This document shows, one piece after another, positions 1-6,244 of a stretch of 13,757 nucleotides of DNA. The position numbers and the translations under genes are program-made. Numbering within the stretch: position 1 is the stretch's first letter; each line of letters begins with the position of its first letter. The notes under the pieces are model-generated. The model was not told the DNA's origin. It was given only the letters and a program-made list of their open reading frames with translations, and made no database searches. The DNA is from an uncultured Clostridia bacterium (GTDB taxonomy: Bacteria; Bacillota; Clostridia; Oscillospirales; Ruminococcaceae): assembly GCA_947177695.1 (NCBI GenBank), contig CAMWVO010000019.1, forward strand, positions 1-13,757. The letters are read 5' to 3'.

Positions 1-573
1 CAAAACAGGGATTTTACTGAAATAGAAGTCGGATTGTTCGCAAGCGATATGGGTAAAATGGCGGGTCTTTTGAAAGAACCGTTGGGTACCTACATAGATA
101 TCAACCCAACGATAACAACGATCGAAACAAACGCAAGAGTTATGCAGTCGATCTCGCCCGACGAGGTGGTTATTCTGGTAGTTCTTGAGATGGAGATCAA
201 GGACGTTAAGAATACCATGACGTTCTGTGTACCGGCGCTTAACCTGGAATCAATAATGGCGAAGTTCGGCGACAGGTGGTCAAGGTCTACCAAAAAGCTC
301 GATCCGAAAAAGGAAAAGGAGAGACGCGTTTCGCTTCTCGAAGCTATCAAGGACTCGGAGCTTAAGATCGACACCGTTCTGTGTGAAACAAAGCTTGACC
401 TGTTCGATGTGCTGACTATGCAGGCGGGCGATGTTATCCCGCTTAATATGCCCATTGACAGCAACGTTACCGTCAAGATAGGAAGCAATATCTGGTTTGA
501 CGGCAAGCTCGGCATAAAGAACAAAAAGAAAGCTGTTAAAATAGACAATATCTATAAGGACTTGGGAAAATAA
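1..573 (+). CDS. fliM: Flagellar motor switch protein FliM, C-terminal part (5' end outside window)
   Basis: The reading frame is open from base 1 to a TAA at 571-573, giving about 190 residues; complete FliM is about 330, so the N-terminal CheY-P-binding peptide and part of the middle domain lie outside the window. What remains starts with RDFTEIEVGLF, typical of the FliM middle domain, followed by the NP...SPDEVVILV stretch and ending in a SpoA (FliN-like) domain (GDVIPLNMPID...VTVKIGSNIWFDGKLGIKNKKKAVKI). FliM forms the middle of the cytoplasmic C-ring and passes the CheY-P signal to the rotor. The TTG at 34 is internal and is not the start. It lies 55 bases ahead of fliY, as in Bacillus and clostridial fla/che operons. 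Family assignment is firm from the motifs and context. Confidence 0.95.
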   Translation, partial: QNRDFTEIEVGLFASDMGKMAGLLKEPLGTYIDINPTITTIETNARVMQSISPDEVVILVVLEMEIKDVKNTMTFCVPALNLESIMAKFGDRWSRSTKKLDPKKEKERRVSLLEAIKDSELKIDTVLCETKLDLFDVLTMQAGDVIPLNMPIDSNVTVKIGSNIWFDGKLGIKNKKKAVKIDNIYKDLGK

Positions 574-628
574 CCTGCGTAATGCAGTATCTGATAAACC
601 GCGGGAGCGGAAAGGAAGGTTACATATA

Positions 629-1903
629 ATGAGCGAGGAAAAGCTTACCATTGAAGGCTTTGGCGATGTGGAAATGGACGCCATAGGCGAGATAATGAAT
701 ATTACTATGGGGTCGGCGGCTACGGCTGTTTCAAATATGCTTTCTGCCAAGGTATGGATCACTACCCCGCAAGTGAAGGTCATCAAGTCCGAGGAACTCT
801 CGTTCCCGGAACTGGAACCCTCTATAATGGTCAAAATCAAATATACTCAGGGCGTTTCGGGTGAAAATGTTCTCGTCCTAAAGCAGAATGACGTTCAGCT
901 CATTCTTAATCAGCTTATGGGTCTGCCGCTGGAGGTCAGCGAAGATTTCCAGTTCGATGAAATGAATATCTCAGCTGTGTGTGAGGTAATGAATCAGATG
1001 ATGGGAGCGTCCGCAACGGCGCTTTCGGAAATAATCGAAACTACGGTGGACATCTCTACTCCCGAAGCGGTAGTTCAGGAGGGCGGTGCGGACGCCGTTC
1101 GGCAGGAGATCTACGACCTGACCGGACAGGATCATGTCTGCACGGTAAAGTTCGATCTTACTATCGACGGAGTTATCAAATCGGAATTTATTTCTGTGCT
1201 TACCATCAGCCTTGCAAAGGAAATGGCTGACAAGATGATGACAGGCTACAACAATATCATGGACGATGTTGAGGAGGCGGCACCTGCGCCGGCTCCCGCC
1301 CCGGCACCTGCGGCTCCCGCAGGGGGAGGATCAACGATGTCTCAGGAACAGATCGAGGCTATGCTCGGCGGCGGAGGAGCCGCTCCTGCACCTGCCGCTC
1401 CGCAGCAGCCTATGGGTATGCCGCCGATGCAGGGCGCAATGCCTCAGATGCCTTACGGTCAGCCGATGGATCCCAATATGGCGGCTATGTACGGAGGATA
1501 TCCTCCGCAGGGCATGTATCCTCAGCAGGCAATGCCTATGCAGCCCGCTATGCCTATGCAGCCTGCAATGAACGTTCAGCCCATTCAGTTACAGAATTTC
1601 GCAGCGTACCAGAACGCTAACCTTAATCAGGATCAGAACGATAATCTGAAGCTGCTGATGAACGTTCCGCTCAACGTTACGGTCGAGATCGGTTCAGCTG
1701 TCAAGAAGGTCAAGGAGATACTTGATTTCTCGCAGGGTACCATTATCGAGCTTGAACGCCAGGCAGGCGCTCCCGTTGACATTATCGTTAACGGAAACCT
1801 TATCGCAAAAGGCGACGTGGTCGTTATTGACGACAACTTCGCGGTAAGGATCACGGAAATAATCAAATCAAAGTTCCTTGAATCGCTGGGCGGAAAGGAA
1901 TAA
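629..1903 (+). CDS. fliY: Flagellar switch protein and CheY-P phosphatase FliY (CheC-like + FliN domains)
   Basis: A 424-residue protein with ATG 10 bases after an AAGGAAGG site. Residues 1-210 form a CheC-type phosphatase module with two complete active-site signatures of the form [D/S]-x3-E-x2-N-x22-P: D17/E21/N24/P47 and S115/E119/N122/P145. Residues about 215-335 are a low-complexity linker: an Ala-Pro run, a Gly-rich patch, then a Met/Pro/Gln-rich section with an imperfect hexapeptide repeat. Residues about 341-415 are a SpoA/FliN domain (LMNVPLNVTVEIG...). FliY replaces FliN in the C-ring of many Gram-positive bacteria and dephosphorylates CheY-P at the motor. Unlike Bacillus FliY, no LSQ-EIDALL-like peptide is present at the N-terminus; a similar sequence (MSQEQIEAML) is found at residues 237-246, directly after an internal ribosome binding site. 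Confidence 0.96.
   Translation: MSEEKLTIEGFGDVEMDAIGEIMNITMGSAATAVSNMLSAKVWITTPQVKVIKSEELSFPELEPSIMVKIKYTQGVSGENVLVLKQNDVQLILNQLMGLPLEVSEDFQFDEMNISAVCEVMNQMMGASATALSEIIETTVDISTPEAVVQEGGADAVRQEIYDLTGQDHVCTVKFDLTIDGVIKSEFISVLTISLAKEMADKMMTGYNNIMDDVEEAAPAPAPAPAPAAPAGGGSTMSQEQIEAMLGGGGAAPAPAAPQQPMGMPPMQGAMPQMPYGQPMDPNMAAMYGGYPPQGMYPQQAMPMQPAMPMQPAMNVQPIQLQNFAAYQNANLNQDQNDNLKLLMNVPLNVTVEIGSAVKKVKEILDFSQGTIIELERQAGAPVDIIVNGNLIAKGDVVVIDDNFAVRITEIIKSKFLESLGGKE
1322..1339 (+). promoter_or_regulatory. Candidate internal ribosome binding site and ATG within fliY
   Basis: GGAGG at 1325-1329, inside a longer purine run, is followed after 7 bases by an in-frame ATG at 1337-1339. This matches the spacing of real starts elsewhere in the window, such as flgF and cheY. 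Translation from here would give a 188-residue protein (1337-1903) made of MSQEQIEAMLGG, the Met/Pro/Gln linker and the complete FliN/SpoA domain. The Gly-Gly-Gly codons alone could produce such a purine run by chance, so function is inferred. Confidence 0.5.
1529..1582 (+). repeat. Three tandem 18-bp units in the fliY linker
   Basis: Three 18-bp units at 1529-1546, 1547-1564 and 1565-1582 encode AMPMQP, AMPMQP and AMNVQP (residues 301-318). The first two differ at only two third-codon positions; the third has diverged. This is a small in-frame coding repeat within the linker between the phosphatase and FliN domains and could change length by slippage without breaking the frame. Confidence 0.8.
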
Positions 1904-2081
1904 CAGACCGACAAGTCCTTTTGCACAGTCTGCGGAGGATACGGTATTGCCGCTCCCGCCCGAAAGACGCGGGGCTGTAACATAGATCAAATCAAAACAT
2001 TACGTTCAGGGATACGGAACCGCCCGACGTTCCCGTTGGAAACGACAAAATATTTCCGAGGCGGAGAAACGGAGTTTTATT
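1904..2081 (+). other. 178-base gap between fliY and cheY with short dyads
   Basis: No gene is visible here. There are three short GC-rich dyads: CAGAC/GTCTG (1904-1908 with 1928-1932), CCCGC/GCGGG (1955-1959 with 1969-1973) and GGAAC/GTTCC (2016-2020 with 2029-2033). None is followed by a T-run, so this is not a clear terminator, and I see no convincing sigma-A or sigma-28 promoter. It may be a processing or stability segment. The cheY ribosome binding site, GGAG at 2071-2074, closes it. Confidence 0.35.
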
Positions 2082-2444
2082 ATGGATAAGAAAATTTTGC
2101 TTGTGGACGACGCCGCATTCATGCGAATGATGATCAAGGACGCGCTCACTAAAAACGGATATACAAACATTCTTGAAGCTTCTGACGGAGAGATCGCCTG
2201 CGCTACATATGCTTCCGAGAAGCCCGACCTTATCATCATGGATATCACAATGCCCAACAAGACAGGTATTGAGGCTCTCAGAGATATCAAGGCTTCCGAT
2301 CCCAACGCTAAGATCGTTATGTGCTCCGCTATGGGTCAGGAATCCATGGTTGTTGAGGCTATCAAGCTGGGCGCTCTCGACTTTATCGTTAAGCCCTTTA
2401 AGGCTGACAGAATCCTTCAGACAGTTCAGAAGGTGCTGGGCTGA
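2082..2444 (+). CDS. cheY: Chemotaxis response regulator CheY
   Basis: A 120-residue stand-alone receiver domain with no output domain. The acidic pocket is D9/D10 (LLVDDAAFMR), the phospho-acceptor is D54 (IIMDITMP), the switch Ser/Thr position is S82 (VMCSAMGQ) and the conserved Lys is K104 (IVKPF). All residues needed for phosphorylation are present. CheY-P carries the signal from the CheA kinase to FliM/FliY at the motor; its phosphatases FliY and CheC are both encoded in this window, but CheA is not. The ATG is 7 bases after GGAG. Its place between fliY and fliO is the standard one in Firmicutes, which favours true chemotaxis CheY over a generic receiver protein. The stop lies 3 bases before the fliO start, suggesting translational coupling. 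Confidence 0.97.
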   Translation: MDKKILLVDDAAFMRMMIKDALTKNGYTNILEASDGEIACATYASEKPDLIIMDITMPNKTGIEALRDIKASDPNAKIVMCSAMGQESMVVEAIKLGALDFIVKPFKADRILQTVQKVLG

Positions 2445-2447
2445 TAA

Positions 2448-2855
2448 ATGATCGGAGAAGCTTTTACCGTTATATGCGCTCTTCTTGGTATTATCGGACT
2501 GATCTTCCTGTCGCTGTACGCTGCCAACTGGCTCAGAAAGCACGCTGCGGGCGGCTTCGGGAACGCGGGGAATAACATAAAGATCCGCGAATGCGCCGCT
2601 ATTGCGCAGGATAAGCAGCTTATGATCATTACCGTCGGCAAAAAAACAATGCTGATCGGTGTAACGGTAAATTCCGTAAATAAGATCTGCGACCTTGACG
2701 AGGATGACATTGCGGCTGCGGAAGCCGAGGAGACCCCCGCCGAGGGCGGATTTGTTCAATGCCTTAAAAAGGCGATCGCCGAAAGAAAAGGCTTCGCCGA
2801 GGCTGAAAATCCCGAAAGTGAAAAGGACGGACGGAATGAAAAAAATAATTTTTAA
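2448..2855 (+). CDS. fliO: Flagellar export-apparatus assembly protein FliO
   Basis: A 135-residue protein with one hydrophobic helix near the N-terminus (about residues 5-27), then a basic stretch (NWLRKHAAGG) and a small cytoplasmic domain (IKIRECAAIAQDKQLMIITVGKKTMLIGVT) typical of the FliO/FliZ family. The C-terminal 50 residues are charged and look disordered. FliO is a poorly conserved scaffold that helps the FliP ring assemble. The start lies 3 bases after the cheY stop with only a weak GGTG-like site inside the end of cheY, consistent with coupling. Its last 20 bases overlap fliP. Identification rests on topology, the family pattern and the fixed position just before fliP. Confidence 0.88.
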   Translation: MIGEAFTVICALLGIIGLIFLSLYAANWLRKHAAGGFGNAGNNIKIRECAAIAQDKQLMIITVGKKTMLIGVTVNSVNKICDLDEDDIAAAEAEETPAEGGFVQCLKKAIAERKGFAEAENPESEKDGRNEKNNF

Positions 2856-3810
2856 GAGACTTGCCGGAGCTTCCGCGGGGATATTGTGCGCCGCAGTTAT
2901 GGCTGTTTCTTTTCCCTCCGTAACCGCGAACGCCGTTTCGGGACCAGAGGACGGTACGGGCTTTGTAACAACAATACCCAACCTTGAAACCAGCGTTCCA
3001 CAAACGGAACAAAGTCAGCCGAACCCGCAGACACAGCCCGCTCAGACAGATCAGAACGGTCAGGTCGTGGAGGGTACGGCGGTAACAGGCGAGCTTCCTT
3101 ACGAAGAGCCTGTCACGGACGACCGCAGCGGATCGGAAAGTCTGCTGGATCAGTTCGGCATAAATGAAAGCTCTACGACGATCGACTTGATCATTCTGAT
3201 AACAATTCTTTCCATAGCACCGTCGATACTGGTAATGATGACCTGCTTTACACGGCTCATCATTTCATTCTCGCTGCTGAGGAATGCAATGGGCGTCCAG
3301 CAGACGCCTCCGAATCAGGTAATGATAGGTCTTGCGTTGTTTCTGACGCTGTTTATTATGAATCCCGTTATTTCGGAGATGAACGATGTTGCTTATGTGC
3401 CCTACAAAAACGGCGAGTATACGTCGGTGGAGGCAGTGCAGGCGGCTTCGGTCCCGCTGAAAAAATGGATGCTCCAGCACACGAGCAACGAGTCGATGAA
3501 CTTCTTTCTGGGTCTTACGGAGACTGATATCCAGGCTCAGACCGAGGAGGAATTTATCGATGAGGTCAGCTTTGTGATGGTCGTACCCGCATTTATCCTC
3601 AGCGAGATCAAGATAGGCTTCGAGATCGGATTTTTGCTTTACATTCCATTTCTTATTATAGATATTATAGTTTCCACGGTTCTGATGTCGATGGGTATGA
3701 TGATGCTGCCGCCGACAACGGTCTCAATTCCGTTCAAGCTGCTGCTGTTTATTATGTGCGACGGCTGGACGCTCTTGATCAAATCGCTTGTTACCGGCTT
3801 CGCTGTTTAG
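2836..3810 (+). CDS. fliP: Flagellar export gate protein FliP, with long N-terminal extension
   Basis: The chosen ATG at 2836 is 8 bases after AAGGA and opens a clear signal peptide (MKKIIFKRLAG..., hydrophobic core, likely cleavage after A31-N32-A33); longer versions of the frame would bury it. Total length is 324 residues, whereas FliP is usually about 220-250. The extra part is a Gln/Pro/Thr- and acid-rich segment, about residues 34-115, that should lie outside the membrane. The conserved core starts at about residue 116 (IDLIILITILSIAPSILVMM) and includes FTRLIISFSLLRNAMG, QTPPNQV and the C-terminal PFKLLLFIMCDGW. FliP forms the pentameric centre of the export gate with FliQ and FliR. The start overlaps the end of fliO by 20 bases. 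Confidence 0.96.
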   Translation: MKKIIFKRLAGASAGILCAAVMAVSFPSVTANAVSGPEDGTGFVTTIPNLETSVPQTEQSQPNPQTQPAQTDQNGQVVEGTAVTGELPYEEPVTDDRSGSESLLDQFGINESSTTIDLIILITILSIAPSILVMMTCFTRLIISFSLLRNAMGVQQTPPNQVMIGLALFLTLFIMNPVISEMNDVAYVPYKNGEYTSVEAVQAASVPLKKWMLQHTSNESMNFFLGLTETDIQAQTEEEFIDEVSFVMVVPAFILSEIKIGFEIGFLLYIPFLIIDIIVSTVLMSMGMMMLPPTTVSIPFKLLLFIMCDGWTLLIKSLVTGFAV

Positions 3811-3821
3811 GAGGTGCGGCT

Positions 3822-4109
3822 ATGCTTACGGAAACGGTTATTCTGGAAATTTTCCGTGAAGCGCTGATCCTTGCGATAAAGCTTGCCGGACCGCTTTTGC
3901 TTATCAGTATGCTTGTGGGACTTGTTATTGCGATCCTTCAGGCTGCGACTCAGGTTCACGAACAGACGCTGACGTTCGTTCCTAAAGCGCTTACGATCGT
4001 GGTGCTGCTGCTTTTGCTGGCGCCTATGATGATAAGCTCCTGCAACGAATTTATTATGCGGATATTCGATCTGGTAACGCAGGTGAGCAGTCAGAGAATG
4101 ATAATCTGA
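3822..4109 (+). CDS. fliQ: Flagellar export gate protein FliQ
   Basis: A 95-residue protein with two transmembrane helices (about residues 13-40 and 54-75) joined by the conserved loop QAATQVHEQTLTFVPK, characteristic of FliQ. The start is the ATG at 3822, because AGGAGGTG at 3809-3816, which overlaps the fliP stop, is 5 bases upstream and the resulting N-terminus (MLTETVILEIFREAL) matches the family. The open frame continues upstream to 3756 but that part overlaps fliP and has no ribosome binding site. FliQ packs around the FliP/FliR core of the export gate in four copies. The 11-base gap after fliP indicates co-translation. Confidence 0.96.
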   Translation: MLTETVILEIFREALILAIKLAGPLLLISMLVGLVIAILQAATQVHEQTLTFVPKALTIVVLLLLLAPMMISSCNEFIMRIFDLVTQVSSQRMII

Positions 4110-4128
4110 CGGCGGAAAGGAGCGTAAA

Positions 4129-4914
4129 TTGGATTTTTTTACGGTTCTGTTCCGGAGCTTTGAGACCGATCTGCTGGTTTTTGCCCGGATGCTTGGGATA
4201 TTCACATTTAACCCGGTGCTGTCAAGGAGAAACGTTCCGACGATCGCTAAGATCGTAATAACCATTTTTATTACATATATTACCATAATGGTACTCCAGC
4301 CCGAGCCGATCGACGCGGGTACACAGACAGGCGTCTATCTGATGATGCTCCTGCGGGAGATGGCTGTGGGACTTATAATCGGCTTTATTACCGACCTTTT
4401 CTTCTACACCGTTCAGGTGGCGGGAGAGGTCATGGATATGCAGTCGGGTCTGGGTATGGCAAAGGTTTTCGACCCGGAATCAAACGTGCAGATGTCGATC
4501 ATGGGTTCGTTCATCAGCTTTATGATGTATCTCTACTTCTTTGCGACGAACGCTCACATGACGCTTATAAGACTTTTTATCATGACATTTGATATTGTAC
4601 CCTTGGGAGGCGGAGGCTTCAATCCCGAGCTGGGATATAATATCGCGTCATATTTTTCCGTTGTGCTGGCTTTGGTCATAAAGCTTGCAATGCCCATAAT
4701 GGCGGCGGAATTTATCCTTGAATTCTGCATGGGCGTGCTGATGAAATCGGTACCCCAGATACAGATAATGGTAGTCAATATCCAGCTTAAGGTGGCATTC
4801 GGATTTGCTATGCTGTTCTTGATGGCTGTACCGCTTTCGGATTTTATTGACAAATATCTTGACAAGTGGCTTGAGGCGCTCAGGGAATTTATTCTGGCAA
4901 TGCCTGCGGCGTAG
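4129..4914 (+). CDS. fliR: Flagellar export gate protein FliR
   Basis: A 261-residue, strongly hydrophobic protein of normal FliR length with about six membrane segments. Recognisable stretches are FARMLGIFTFNPVLSRRNVP near the N-terminus, LLREMAVGLIIGF, the AGEVMDMQSGLGMAKVFDP motif in the middle, and the NIQLKVAFGFAMLF region. The start is TTG at 4129, supported by AAAGGAG at 4116-4122 with a 6-base spacer; no ATG lies in a better place. FliR is the single subunit that completes the helical FliP5-FliQ4-FliR1 gate. It begins 19 bases after fliQ. Confidence 0.96.
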   Translation: MDFFTVLFRSFETDLLVFARMLGIFTFNPVLSRRNVPTIAKIVITIFITYITIMVLQPEPIDAGTQTGVYLMMLLREMAVGLIIGFITDLFFYTVQVAGEVMDMQSGLGMAKVFDPESNVQMSIMGSFISFMMYLYFFATNAHMTLIRLFIMTFDIVPLGGGGFNPELGYNIASYFSVVLALVIKLAMPIMAAEFILEFCMGVLMKSVPQIQIMVVNIQLKVAFGFAMLFLMAVPLSDFIDKYLDKWLEALREFILAMPAA

Positions 4915-4944
4915 CGGGATCACTCACTGAATACAGACATTTCT

Positions 4945-5002
4945 TTTGGCGGACGGGACAGACCGTTTAGGCGGACTGTCTGACGAAACCGTCACGCCGA
5001 AA
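4945..5002 (+). promoter_or_regulatory. Structured leader in front of flhB
   Basis: In the 111-base gap between fliR and flhB, GGCGGACGG (4948-4956) pairs with CCGTC-A-CGCC (4989-4998) with one bulged A, and TTT/AAA can extend it past a bulged G. A second stem, CAGAC/GTCTG (4959-4963 with 4978-4982), sits inside. The hairpin ends 8 bases before the flhB ribosome binding site (AAAGGAAG, 5011-5018). No T-run follows, so termination is unlikely; processing, stability or control of flhB translation is possible. Confidence 0.4.
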
Positions 5003-5025
5003 TTGATTATAAAGGAAGAATACCT

Positions 5026-6153
5026 ATGGCAGAAGGCTCTACTGGCGAAAAAACCGAGGAAGCTACCCCCCATAAACGCCGTGAACAGCGTAAGGAGGGC
5101 AACGTTATGCAGAGCAAGGACGTGGTTACGGCTGCGTTCATAATGCTGGCGTTTTTTGTTCTGAGACTGGTGGCAGGTCTTATGTACAGCGTAACGACCC
5201 AAAGCATGGAGTACTGGTTCAGGCTTGCCGGAGGCGGCATGGACGGCAACGGCACTCGGATCGACGGTATGGAGACAGCTCCGAAGCTTGTTCTGGAGAT
5301 CGGAAAGACGGTGCTGCTTACTGCGGGACCGATCCTGCTGGTTTCCCTTTTGGTGCCGATAATCGCTACGGGTATACAGACAAAATTTATCTTTTCAAAA
5401 AAATCCTTTCAGTTTAAGCTTGACAAGCTGAATCCCGTTCAGGGGATCAAAAAAATGTTTTCCGTAAGCTCGCTTTTCGAGCTTGCCAAGTCACTGATAA
5501 AAATGATAATCCTTGCGGCTGTGGTCTACAGCGAAATACAAAGCCGCATTACGGATTTCGCAAGGCTCATGCAGATGGAGCTTGTTTCGGGTATGCTTTA
5601 TGTTGCCGAAGCGGTGTTTACAATTTGTATGAAGATAGCGATGGTTTTCGTCGCTGTGGCTGCGGTGGACTTCCTGTTCCAGAAGTATAAATGGGAAAAG
5701 GACATGAAAATGACCAAGCAGGAGGTCAAGGAAGAGTACAAGCAGATGGAGGGCGACCCTCAGATCAAGAGCAAGCGCCGCCAGAAGCAGCAGCAGATGG
5801 CTATGAGCCGTATGATGCAGGACGTTCCCGGCGCGGACGTTGTTATAAGAAACCCTACTCACTTTGCGGTTGCGGTCAGATACGACGAGACTTTCGACAG
5901 AGCTCCCGTAGTTGTGGCAAAGGGTGCGGACAACGTGGCGTTCAGAATTATAGAAAAGGCTGAGGAAAACGGCGTATCGGTGGTGGAAAACGTTCCGCTG
6001 GCAAGAGCCCTCTTTAAAGAGGTCGAGGTGGGACGGGAGATCCCCTACGATTTTTACCGTGCCGTTGCCGAGGTGCTGTCCTTTGTTTACAGCATGAAAG
6101 GCAAGCTTGCAAATGGCATGGAGAAGCCTCAAGTGAATTATCCCAATTACTGA
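5026..6153 (+). CDS. flhB: Flagellar export switch protein FlhB
   Basis: A 375-residue protein. The basic, charged N-terminus (EKTEEATPHKRREQRKEGNV) is the usual FlhB start. Four membrane helices follow at about residues 33-53, 96-116, 156-171 and 194-217, then a cytoplasmic domain with the KYKWEKDMKMTKQEVKEEYK linker and the self-cleavage motif N276-P277-T278-H279. Cleavage after N276 switches export from rod/hook to filament substrates. The ATG is 8 bases after AAAGGAAG. All key residues are present and length is normal. The full export gate set is present upstream and flhA follows, so the assignment to flagella rather than a type III injectisome is secure. Confidence 0.97.
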   Translation: MAEGSTGEKTEEATPHKRREQRKEGNVMQSKDVVTAAFIMLAFFVLRLVAGLMYSVTTQSMEYWFRLAGGGMDGNGTRIDGMETAPKLVLEIGKTVLLTAGPILLVSLLVPIIATGIQTKFIFSKKSFQFKLDKLNPVQGIKKMFSVSSLFELAKSLIKMIILAAVVYSEIQSRITDFARLMQMELVSGMLYVAEAVFTICMKIAMVFVAVAAVDFLFQKYKWEKDMKMTKQEVKEEYKQMEGDPQIKSKRRQKQQQMAMSRMMQDVPGADVVIRNPTHFAVAVRYDETFDRAPVVVAKGADNVAFRIIEKAEENGVSVVENVPLARALFKEVEVGREIPYDFYRAVAEVLSFVYSMKGKLANGMEKPQVNYPNY

Positions 6154-6244
6154 TATTAGTTTCCAACAGATAACGAGGACGCCGCTTACAGCTTCTGTCC
6201 TCTGACCTCTAACCTTTGAAAGGAAAGGCAGGCTGCGTTATACC

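Noticed and set aside
1995..2018. A sigma-28-like promoter (CAAA ... GGGATAC) before cheY
   Set aside because: Only the GATA core of the -10 matches and the better -35 match has no other support; this is within chance for 178 bases.
1992..2981. A 329-residue open frame on the minus strand opposite cheY, fliO and the start of fliP
   Set aside because: It lies antisense to three clear genes, has no recognisable domain or ribosome binding site, and its openness follows from codon composition of the sense genes.
4946..5143. A 65-residue plus-strand frame crossing the fliR-flhB gap into flhB
   Set aside because: Begins inside the leader hairpin with no ribosome binding site and overlaps flhB out of frame; the hairpin explains the sequence better.
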